From: an uncultured bacterium
GTDB taxonomy: Bacteria; Bacillota; Clostridia; Oscillospirales; Oscillospiraceae
Direction: 5' to 3'
Assembly (NCBI GenBank): GCA_905215665.1
Contig: CAJMQR010000001.1
Span: 1-50,279 of the forward strand
DNA: 50,279 bases
The translations under genes were made by a program, and so were the position numbers. Positions 1 through 6,178 of the stretch are shown piece by piece; positions within the stretch are counted from its first letter, which is position 1; each line of letters starts with the position of its first letter. The notes under the pieces are model-generated. The model saw only the letters and a list, made by a program, of their open reading frames with translations, had not been told where the DNA came from and made no database searches.

Positions 1-1
1 G

Positions 2-127
2 GAGGGCTGCATCGTCAACACAACCTGCGAGCTGGTGCTCGGCCTTCTGGACGGCTGGCGCTTCGGCACGGAGCAGGACGCGCAGACCGGTTACGACGAG
101 ATCGTCTTTCAGAGGGAGGAAACATGA
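2..127 (+). CDS. C-terminal end of an unidentified protein (cut by window start)
   Basis: An open frame enters from the left edge and ends at TGA 125-127, giving 41 C-terminal residues that finish GYDEIVFQREET. Its stop overlaps the ATG of the Nudix gene as ATGA, which implies translational coupling and a shared operon. The last bases before the stop also carry the GAGGAAAC Shine-Dalgarno of the next gene. The fragment is too short for me to name a family. Confidence 0.6.
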   Translation, partial: EGCIVNTTCELVLGLLDGWRFGTEQDAQTGYDEIVFQREET

Positions 128-597
128 AAAACACCACGCTTTGCTATATTGAGCGAGACGGCCGCTATCTGCTGCTGCACCGCGTCAAAAAGGAAAACGA
201 CCTGAATCGCGATAAATGGGTCGGCATCGGCGGCAAATTTGAAGAAAACGAAAGCCCCGAGGAATGTCTGCTGCGGGAGGTTCGGGAGGAAACCGGCCTG
301 ACCCTGACGGATTACCGCTATTGCGGCATCGTCACCTTCGTCTCCGACCGCTGGGAGGGGGAATACATGCACCTGTTCCACGCGGAGGGCTTCACCGGCG
401 AACCGGGTGTCTGTGACGAGGGCGTGCTGGAATGGATTCCGAAGGAGGACTTCGCCGCCCTTCCGACGTGGGAAGGCGACCGGATTTTTATGGAGCTGCT
501 GGAGGCGCGCGCCCCCTTCTTCTCCCTGAAGCTGTGCTATGAGGGGGACCGTCTGGTCTATTCCGCGCTGAACGGAAGGCCGCGGAACCCCGACTGA
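124..597 (+). CDS. Nudix hydrolase, MutT/8-oxo-dGTP diphosphatase-like
   Basis: This 157-residue protein has a complete Nudix box: G37, then five residues, E43, seven residues, and R51-E52-V-R-E55-E56-T-G58-L59. This is the metal-binding helix that cleaves nucleoside diphosphates linked to another group. The N-terminal strand followed by WVGIGGKF resembles small Firmicutes MutT-type 8-oxo-dGTP diphosphatases that clean oxidised nucleotides. Substrate cannot be fixed from sequence, and other nucleotide-sugar or (d)NTP substrates are possible. The ATG is 6 bases after AGGAGG-like sequence and overlaps the preceding stop. A multi-hairpin element begins at the stop codon and probably ends the transcript. 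Confidence 0.85.
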   Translation: MKNTTLCYIERDGRYLLLHRVKKENDLNRDKWVGIGGKFEENESPEECLLREVREETGLTLTDYRYCGIVTFVSDRWEGEYMHLFHAEGFTGEPGVCDEGVLEWIPKEDFAALPTWEGDRIFMELLEARAPFFSLKLCYEGDRLVYSALNGRPRNPD

Positions 598-763
598 TAC
601 TTTTTTCCGATAAAAAGTAGACACTTTTTATCAGAAAGGCGCCGCTTAAAGCGTCGCCCTTCTGCGCTGAAAGCGCAGAAGACGTCTCATGCAGACTCCG
701 ACGCGCTGACGCGCTATGAAAAGTATTCTTTGTCTACTTTTCATGGGAGTCTAGTATGATACT
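596..763 (+). repeat. Structured multi-hairpin element, copy A
   Basis: The interval begins inside the Nudix stop codon and is almost entirely paired. It holds a 10-bp hairpin 609-632 (loop AGAC), an imperfect 14-bp hairpin 633-663, and a perfect 8-bp hairpin 661-679. A three-way junction follows, closed by AGACTCC 693-699 with GGAGTCT 746-752. The junction contains GCGC-TGAC-GCGC 703-714 and ATGAAAAGTA 716-725 paired with TACTTTTCAT 735-744. The ends are imperfect inverted repeats (left GATACT...GATAAAAAGTAGACA, right TGTCTACTTTTCAT...AGTATGATACT). A second diverged copy lies at 46413-46627. It could be a MITE-like non-autonomous element, a structured RNA or an elaborate terminator. No coding potential is evident. 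Confidence 0.7.
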
Positions 764-815
764 ATTTCTCAATAGAATTGTTTCATTCGCCGTCGGTATA
801 CCCCTGAGAAAGCCG

Positions 816-843
816 AAAAAAACGCGCCCTGCAAGAGGGCGCG
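816..843 (-). terminator. Intrinsic terminator downstream of the M23 peptidase gene
   Basis: On the minus strand, CGCGCCCT and AGGGCGCG pair (823-830 with 836-843) and are followed by a run of seven T residues (816-822). It lies about 100 bases after the stop, behind a first weaker hairpin at 912-929. Between 764 and 815 I see nothing else. Confidence 0.75.
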
Positions 844-911
844 GCAGAAGGAGTCCGCATGGCCGGCCGGGCCCCGGGCGTATCACAGTCCCCCGTGGTT
901 TTCGGGAGAAA

Positions 912-936
912 AGCGCCGCCCGCGGCGCTGCCGTTT
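912..936 (-). terminator. Hairpin directly after the M23 peptidase stop
   Basis: A 7-bp GC-rich stem (912-918 with 923-929) lies a few bases beyond the stop codon on the minus strand and is followed there by only TTTTC. It is a weak terminator or a 3'-end stabilising hairpin. The stronger site at 816-843 lies downstream. Confidence 0.5.
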
Positions 937-946
937 TCGTAACGTA

Positions 947-1642
947 TCAGGAGATCTTCATGAATTCCGTGGGGTCGACCGGCGCGTTGTTTTTGTAGAC
1001 CGCAAAGTGCAGATGCGGCTCTTCGGCCGTCTCAATGCCGGCGGTCTGCCCCACCTTTCCGAGAACGTCCCCCGCCTTGACGGTGTCGCCCACCTTGACG
1101 GAGACGTCCTTGTCCAGATTGGAATAGTGCGTGGTGTAACCGCCGTCGTGGCGCAGGACAACCGTCATGCCGAGGCTCTCGTCCTCATAGATGGTATAGA
1201 CGCTGCCGTCGGCCGCCGCCTGTACCTCGTCGCCCAGCGCCGCGCTGAGATCGACGCCCTCATGCGTCCGCCAGTCGCGGGTCGTGGTGTTGTAGGCGAG
1301 GAAATCGGCGGCAAAGGCGTTGATGGGTTCTCCCTTTACCGGCGCCTGTACCTTCAGTTTTCCGTTCCCGGACGGCGTTTTCTGATTCTCCGGCTCCGTC
1401 GCTTCATTTCCCTGCGTTGCGGCCACATCGGCAGTCCTGGGCAGGCTTTCCTGAAGCTGAACCTGGGCGCTGCTCTCCTTTGAGGAAAGCGCTGCCGGAC
1501 CCTCTGCGGGTGTCTTGTCTCTCCCGCTCAGCAGTAAATAGCCGGCGACTCCCACGGCAACCGCGCACAGCAGAAGCACGATATAGTACCCCTTGTCGCG
1601 CAGAAAGCCGACAAAGCCGTTGGGTTTCTTGTCATTTTGCAT
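947..1642 (-). CDS. spoIIQ: M23 (LytM) family protein, SpoIIQ-like
   Basis: This is a 231-residue bitopic membrane protein with a charged N-terminus, one transmembrane segment (about residues 18-38), a low-complexity linker and a C-terminal LytM/M23 domain. The Zn-site motifs THEGVD and PHLHF are both present. This differs from B. subtilis SpoIIQ, which lost the first His, and resembles clostridial SpoIIQ. In the family, SpoIIQ spans the forespore membrane and pairs with SpoIIIAH to form the engulfment channel. I chose the ATG at 1642 because GGAGGT precedes it by 6 bases; the upstream in-frame ATG at 1660 has no ribosome site. A sigma-F/G-like promoter at 1660-1690 supports forespore expression. 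Another M23 envelope peptidase cannot be excluded. Confidence 0.75.
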   Translation of the reverse strand: MQNDKKPNGFVGFLRDKGYYIVLLLCAVAVGVAGYLLLSGRDKTPAEGPAALSSKESSAQVQLQESLPRTADVAATQGNEATEPENQKTPSGNGKLKVQAPVKGEPINAFAADFLAYNTTTRDWRTHEGVDLSAALGDEVQAAADGSVYTIYEDESLGMTVVLRHDGGYTTHYSNLDKDVSVKVGDTVKAGDVLGKVGQTAGIETAEEPHLHFAVYKNNAPVDPTEFMKIS

Positions 1643-1659
1643 ATTAGCACCTCCGAGCA

Positions 1660-1690
1660 TAAGTATCGACAGGAAAAATTTTCTTTATAC
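1660..1690 (-). promoter_or_regulatory. Sigma-F/sigma-G-like promoter of the SpoIIQ-like gene
   Basis: On the minus strand GTATA (1686-1690) is followed by a 15-base spacer and GTCGATACT (within 1660-1670). This matches the forespore consensus GYWTA-N15-GGnnAnAnT with one mismatch. It lies just upstream of the Shine-Dalgarno site of the M23 gene. This is a consensus match only. Confidence 0.55.
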
Positions 1691-1759
1691 GAAATTTTCT
1701 CGACCTTTTTCTCCCCCTTGCCGCCGCTATACTGAAAGCCGGGGAAGGGAGGAATTCAT

Positions 1760-2467
1760 ATGCAAAAGTCGGCGATGCGCATTACCTGCGCGTTTCTGCT
1801 GCTGAGCATCGCGCTGGCGTCCTGCGTCGGACTGATCAGCGCCGTTTTTGCCGAAAACGATACTCCGCCGGAAACGGCGGTGCCTGTGGGGGCTGTGCGG
1901 GAGGCGCCGCAGGCCGCGCCTGTACCGTCGGAGGCGGACAAGCCCTCGCTGGTGCTGGTAAAGATGCTGATTCTTGCGGATCCGGAGATCCGGCAGGTAC
2001 GGCTGCTCCGCCGGGACGGAACCCTGCTGCAGAGCCTGACGCCGGATGCCGAAGGCATGGCGGTCACGGATCCCATGGAGCCAGGGGACTACACGGCCGA
2101 GACGGAGCAGGGCAGCGTGAGCTTCACGCTCCATGAAAACGCCTCCGTCAGCACGGATGCGGGCTGCGGCTGGACGGACGGGGAACAGCTCCATCTGACG
2201 CGTACACAGGTGGGAACACTGACCGTGCGCCGCCTGCTCGCGCAGGACGATCCGGCTGCCGCCGGCGGCTGGCTGGACTATACGCTCAGCAGCGCCTCCT
2301 ATTACGACCGCGCCGCCGTCCGCAGGACGGACGGCACGCAAACGGAGCTGAGCTGCACGTTCTACGGTATTCCCTACGGGGAATACGTCCTGTCCGAGAA
2401 CGGGGCGCAGTGCGCCCGGGTCACGATCGGGCCGGGTGAAGAAACCGTCTCCGTACTGCTGCCCTGA
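1760..2467 (+). CDS. Exported protein with beta-sandwich (Cna-B/SpaA-like) repeats, function unknown
   Basis: The 235-residue protein starts at ATG after GGGAGGAATTCAT. It begins with a hydrophobic segment (about residues 8-30) that could be a signal peptide or membrane anchor, then an Ala/Pro-rich linker. Two similar modules of about 75 residues follow, each ending in a G-[DE]-Y-x-[AL]-x-E pattern (GDYTAETEQG, GEYVLSENGA). That pattern is typical of prealbumin-like Cna-B/SpaA domains of Gram-positive surface proteins. I see no LPxTG motif and no catalytic motif. It is divergent from the SpoIIQ-like gene, with a possible -10 TATACT at 1728-1733. I do not recognise a specific family. Confidence 0.6.
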   Translation: MQKSAMRITCAFLLLSIALASCVGLISAVFAENDTPPETAVPVGAVREAPQAAPVPSEADKPSLVLVKMLILADPEIRQVRLLRRDGTLLQSLTPDAEGMAVTDPMEPGDYTAETEQGSVSFTLHENASVSTDAGCGWTDGEQLHLTRTQVGTLTVRRLLAQDDPAAAGGWLDYTLSSASYYDRAAVRRTDGTQTELSCTFYGIPYGEYVLSENGAQCARVTIGPGEETVSVLLP

Positions 2468-2530
2468 GGAAGAGGGCGGACGCCGTTTCTGAAATTTCCT
2501 TTTTTGGAAGAAGACATTGTCCATATATTG

Positions 2531-2584
2531 AAAACGCTCCCCGTGACGCCGGTCTGAAAAGCCGATGCCACGGGGAGCGTTTTT
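2531..2584 (+). terminator. Bidirectional intrinsic terminator
   Basis: AAAACGCTCCCCGTG (2531-2545) pairs with its complement ending CGGGGAGCGTTTT (2569-2584) around a 23-base loop, with T runs on both strands. It separates the convergent exported-protein and zinc-ribbon membrane genes. Confidence 0.85.
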
Positions 2585-2597
2585 GTCTGTTTAGGGG

Positions 2598-2653
2598 TCT
2601 GCGCGGCTCACCGCGCAGAAGGAAAAAGCGGGAGAGTATCCATTCTCCCCCGC
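2598..2653 (-). terminator. Tandem hairpins ending the zinc-ribbon membrane gene
   Basis: On the minus strand, a GCGGGGGAGA stem (2628-2653) followed by five T residues (2623-2627) forms an intrinsic terminator 10 bases after the stop. A second perfect 9-bp hairpin with a CTCA loop follows at 2598-2619. Confidence 0.7.
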
Positions 2654-2662
2654 GGGATCCGT

Positions 2663-3073
2663 TCAGGTTTTCCTTGTGAATTTCTCTCCGCATTTGGGGC
2701 AGCGGATGCAGATCTTTCCCCGGCCGCGGGGCACGCGCACCGTCTGCCTGCAGTTCGGGCAGTGGAAATAGCGGTTATGGCGGTCCTTCAGCCGCATCCA
2801 GAGCTGGGTAAACTTTTTGTTCTCCCGCTGGCGCTTATAGATGTTGCGTGAAAACATCCGGAAAAAGCTGTACGCCAACAGGCCGCAGACGCACAGGGAT
2901 AAAACGGGAGCAATGATTCCGCCGTAGACCGCGGAATTTCCCAGTGCCATGGTGAGGATGCTGTTTATAAGACTGACCAGCACCGCCAGCACAAGAATCG
3001 CCATATTCAGTTGATCCGAGCCATAGCGGCCGTACATGAATTGCCGCAGGGCCGCTCCGATTCTTCGAAACAT
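2663..3073 (-). CDS. Small membrane protein with C-terminal zinc ribbon
   Basis: The 136-residue protein has two hydrophobic segments (about residues 22-40 and 48-68), a basic region, and a C-terminal zinc ribbon with paired CPxC motifs (CPNC and CPKC) separated by RVPRGRGKICIR. The layout fits a bitopic or hairpin membrane protein with a cytosolic metal-binding tail that might contact nucleic acid. The function is unknown. The ATG at 3073 was chosen because AGGTGA precedes it by 5 bases; the in-frame GTG at 3082 has no ribosome site. It converges with the exported-protein gene across strong terminators. Confidence 0.7.
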   Translation of the reverse strand: MFRRIGAALRQFMYGRYGSDQLNMAILVLAVLVSLINSILTMALGNSAVYGGIIAPVLSLCVCGLLAYSFFRMFSRNIYKRQRENKKFTQLWMRLKDRHNRYFHCPNCRQTVRVPRGRGKICIRCPKCGEKFTRKT

Positions 3074-3138
3074 TCTGATCACCTACAAGACCCATTATAG
3101 TCGCCGCAACCGAATTTACAAGACCGCAGAAAAAGAAT

Positions 3139-3993
3139 TCATGATTTGTTTACGTTTTTTCCGCTTTTTAATAGCAGAATGGGCACGTGAGGCCGGTTAA
3201 ACAGCCGGAAATGCACATTGGTATAGCCCAGCCCGCGGCTGACGTAGAGTACGGTTCCGTCCTGCCGGTATGCGCCCGCGTCGTAATCGGGAAACAGTTC
3301 CCGCCGGGTGCCGAACACGCCTCCCACAAAGGGTAGGCGCACCACGCCGCCGTGGCAGTGGCCGGAGAGTACCAGCTCCACACCGAGCTCGCTCCACATG
3401 GGCAGCTCATCGTTGCGGTGCGAGAGCATCAGCAGAAAGTCGCCGCCCCGCTCGCCGCGGATCTGGGAGACAAGCTCCGCTGGGGATTTCATGTCATAGG
3501 GCCCGCAGGGATCGTGGACGCCCGCCACGACGATCTCCGCGCCGCCGCGTGAGAGAACCCGGTAGTCGTTGGCGAGTACGGTGACGCCGCACTCCCCCAT
3601 CTTCTTCAGAATCTCCCGCAGGCCCTCCACCTGCCACTCATGGTTCCCCGTGACATAGAACGTGGGCGCGATGGCCGAAAGTCCGCAAAGCAGCGGTTCC
3701 AGCATGGAAAGATCCGTTTTTTCGTCGAACAGGTCGCCGCAGATGCAGATGAGGTCCGGCTGCTCTCTGCGCAGCAGCCGGAGCAGCTCCCGGTTTTCCT
3801 TTCCGAAGCTGCGGCCGTGCAGATCCGCCAGCTCCGCCACGCGCAGGCCGTCGAACTCCGGCGGCAGCTCCGGAAAAACCAGCTCCACCTCCTCCGGCTG
3901 GAGCATACAGTTCTGCCAGAACACAAACCACGCCGCCCCCCAGAGCAGGGCCAGAATCAGGAGTAAGGTCAGCCATCTGCGTCCTTTTCTCAA
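3139..3993 (-). CDS. Membrane-anchored calcineurin-like metallophosphoesterase (YkuE type)
   Basis: This 284-residue protein has an N-terminal membrane anchor (about residues 5-25) and an extracytoplasmic metallophosphatase domain. The dimetal motifs are all present in order: ADLHG, GDLFD, GNHEW, SHRND and SGHCHGG. Members of this family (B. subtilis YkuE and relatives) hydrolyse phosphoesters at the envelope, possibly of lipids or wall intermediates; the substrate here is unknown. The start is TTG at 3993-3991, 8 bases after AAAGGAGG, because no suitable ATG lies upstream before recJ. It is divergent from recJ across a short intergenic region. Confidence 0.85.
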   Translation of the reverse strand: MRKGRRWLTLLLILALLWGAAWFVFWQNCMLQPEEVELVFPELPPEFDGLRVAELADLHGRSFGKENRELLRLLRREQPDLICICGDLFDEKTDLSMLEPLLCGLSAIAPTFYVTGNHEWQVEGLREILKKMGECGVTVLANDYRVLSRGGAEIVVAGVHDPCGPYDMKSPAELVSQIRGERGGDFLLMLSHRNDELPMWSELGVELVLSGHCHGGVVRLPFVGGVFGTRRELFPDYDAGAYRQDGTVLYVSRGLGYTNVHFRLFNRPHVPILLLKSGKNVNKS

Positions 3994-4062
3994 AAGAGGC
4001 GCCTCCTTTTTCGGTGTGATACTACTTGTTTTCCCGTTTTTTCGGAGAATATAGAATAGATA

Positions 4063-4091
4063 TTGTGCAGCGCGCAAAATTTTGTTATAAT
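4063..4091 (+). promoter_or_regulatory. Sigma-A promoter of the recJ operon
   Basis: TTGTGC (4063-4068), a 17-base spacer and a perfect TATAAT (4086-4091) lie 30 bases upstream of the recJ GTG. The 5' leader would be only about 20-25 bases. Confidence 0.75.
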
Positions 4092-4120
4092 AAAAAGAAA
4101 AATCGGGATGTGCATTTGGA

Positions 4121-6160
4121 GTGAAGTACGGAATCTGGAACATTGCGCAGCCGCAGCAGGCAGATATTCTCGCGCTGGAGCAGGCGGGCTTTTCCCCGCT
4201 GACGGCGCGGGTCCTGTGCGGCAGGGGATACCGTTCCCCGGAGGAAGCCAACAAATTACTTGACACCACGGCGCCGCTGTGCGACCCTCTGGCCATGAAG
4301 GAGCTGGGCACGGCGGCGGAAATTCTTCGCCGCGCCATTGCCGATGGCGTCAAAATCGCCGTATTCGGGGATTACGACGTTGACGGCATCACCGCCACCT
4401 GTCTGCTGATGGAGTGCCTGCGCTCTCTGGGCGCGGACTGCATTGCCCATATTCCCGGCCGTCTGGAGGAGGGCTACGGGCTGAACTGCGCCGCCATCGG
4501 CCAGCTTGCGGACGAGGGCGTCGGGCTGATTGTCACGGTGGACTGCGGCATCACCGCCGTCGAGGAGGCGCAGTATTGCAGGCAGCTCGGCATAACGCTG
4601 ATCGTCACCGATCATCATGAGTGCAAATCCACCCTGCCGGAGGCCGCCGCGGTCGTCGACCCCCACCGGCCCGACCGCACCTATCCGCACACCGATCTTT
4701 CCGGCGTGGGCGTGGCCTTCAAGCTGGCCTCCGTCCTGCTGGGAGATCAGGAGGAAGCCGCGCGGCGCTGGTGCGACCTGTTCTGTCTCGGCACCATCGC
4801 GGACGTCATGCCCCTGCGCGGCGAGAACCGCCGTCTGGTGGTGATGGGGCTTGCCGCCCTGCAGAAGCCCAAGCGGCTGGGGCTTCGGGCGCTGATCGAA
4901 GCCTGCGACTGCGGCAGCCAGCCCGTCACGGCCGGCACCATCGGCTATGTCCTCGCCCCGCGCATCAACGCCGCCGGGCGCATGGAGCACGCGGAGCTGG
5001 CCGTTCAGCTTTTTTTAACGGAGGATCCCGGGCAGGCCGCCCTGCTGGCGCAGACCCTCTGCCGCCTCAACCGCGAACGGCAGGGGACGGAGTCCGTCAT
5101 CTATCAGGAGGCGCTGAAGCGGCTGAAGCAGCAGAAGGACGCCAGCGCCATCGTTCTGGCCGGCGAGGGCTGGCATCAGGGCGTGGTCGGCATCGTGGCC
5201 TCCCGCCTGTCGGAGGAATTCTGCCGCCCGACCTTTCTGATCTGTCTGGACGGCGACCGCGGAAAGGCCTCCTCCCGCTCCTACGGGGGCTTCAATCTCT
5301 TTGCCTCCCTGTGCGAGCTGTCCCCCCTGCTGGCGGGCTTCGGCGGCCATGAGCTTGCCGCCGGCTTCACCATCCGCCGCGAGAACATCGGAGAGTTCCG
5401 CCGCCGCATCTGCGAGCTGACCTCGGCCTACGCCGCCTCCGGCCTTGCGAAGCCGGCGCTGGAGATCGACTGCGAGGTGCCCGGCAGGCTTCTGACGGAG
5501 AAAAACATTCTGGGTCTTTCCCAGCTTGAGCCCTGCGGCACCGGCTGCCCGAAGCCCGTGCTTTGCCTCAGCGAGGCTGTCGTGGAGCATGTCTGCGCCG
5601 TCGGCGGCGGCAAGCATCTGCGGCTGAAGGTCCGCGCAAAGGACGGCACCGCTTTGCAGGCCATCTATTTTTCCGCGGGCGGCCTGCAGGACAGGCTCTC
5701 CCCCGGCGACCGGGTGGATCTCGCCTTTACGCCCCAGATCAACGAGTTCCGCGGCGCGCGCGCCGTGCAGCTCAATCTGGCGGATCTGCGCCGGGTTTCT
5801 CCCTGCGAATATTACGACCGCTTCCGCAATCACGAGACGCTGCCGCCCTATGAGGCCGCCGCGCTGGCGCCGGCGCGCACGGACGTTGCGGACGTCTGGA
5901 ACTATCTGTGCGCGGCCGTCCCCGCGGGCCGGCCGCTGACGTGTGAGATCTCCGCTCTGTGCGCGGCGGTCGCCGCCTATTCCCACGGGCGCCACAGCGT
6001 CCGTCGCACGCTTGCGTGTCTCGACATTCTCGCGGAGCTGCGCTTTCTTGAGGTGCGGCGCCACGACCCGACGGTCGAAATCCGTCTCCTGCCGGTCAGC
6101 AGGAAGAATCCACTGGAAAACAGCAGGCTCTACCGCGCGCTGCGGGCAGGCAGCCTGTAA
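4121..6160 (+). CDS. recJ: Single-stranded-DNA-specific exonuclease RecJ
   Basis: The 679-residue protein carries the DHH-phosphoesterase motifs of RecJ: GDYDVDG at residues 83-89, VDCG near 140-143, the DHH triad at 164-166, and the DHHA1 motif FGGHELAAG further on. An OB-like and C-terminal extension follow. RecJ degrades 5'-ended single strands in recombination and base-excision repair. The start is GTG in MKYGIWNI; the ribosome site is weak (GGAG overlapping the start) and no other start exists before the upstream TAA at 4091. It leads a + strand run whose next member is the ppGpp synthetase, 18 bases on. Confidence 0.93.
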   Translation: MKYGIWNIAQPQQADILALEQAGFSPLTARVLCGRGYRSPEEANKLLDTTAPLCDPLAMKELGTAAEILRRAIADGVKIAVFGDYDVDGITATCLLMECLRSLGADCIAHIPGRLEEGYGLNCAAIGQLADEGVGLIVTVDCGITAVEEAQYCRQLGITLIVTDHHECKSTLPEAAAVVDPHRPDRTYPHTDLSGVGVAFKLASVLLGDQEEAARRWCDLFCLGTIADVMPLRGENRRLVVMGLAALQKPKRLGLRALIEACDCGSQPVTAGTIGYVLAPRINAAGRMEHAELAVQLFLTEDPGQAALLAQTLCRLNRERQGTESVIYQEALKRLKQQKDASAIVLAGEGWHQGVVGIVASRLSEEFCRPTFLICLDGDRGKASSRSYGGFNLFASLCELSPLLAGFGGHELAAGFTIRRENIGEFRRRICELTSAYAASGLAKPALEIDCEVPGRLLTEKNILGLSQLEPCGTGCPKPVLCLSEAVVEHVCAVGGGKHLRLKVRAKDGTALQAIYFSAGGLQDRLSPGDRVDLAFTPQINEFRGARAVQLNLADLRRVSPCEYYDRFRNHETLPPYEAAALAPARTDVADVWNYLCAAVPAGRPLTCEISALCAAVAAYSHGRHSVRRTLACLDILAELRFLEVRRHDPTVEIRLLPVSRKNPLENSRLYRALRAGSL

Positions 6161-6178
6161 ATCGGAGGCCCCCGTACT

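Noticed and set aside
596..763. Element A as an ordinary single Rho-independent terminator
   Set aside because: It has several separate hairpins, a three-way junction and a paired second copy elsewhere; a simple terminator explains only the first A/T-rich hairpin at most.
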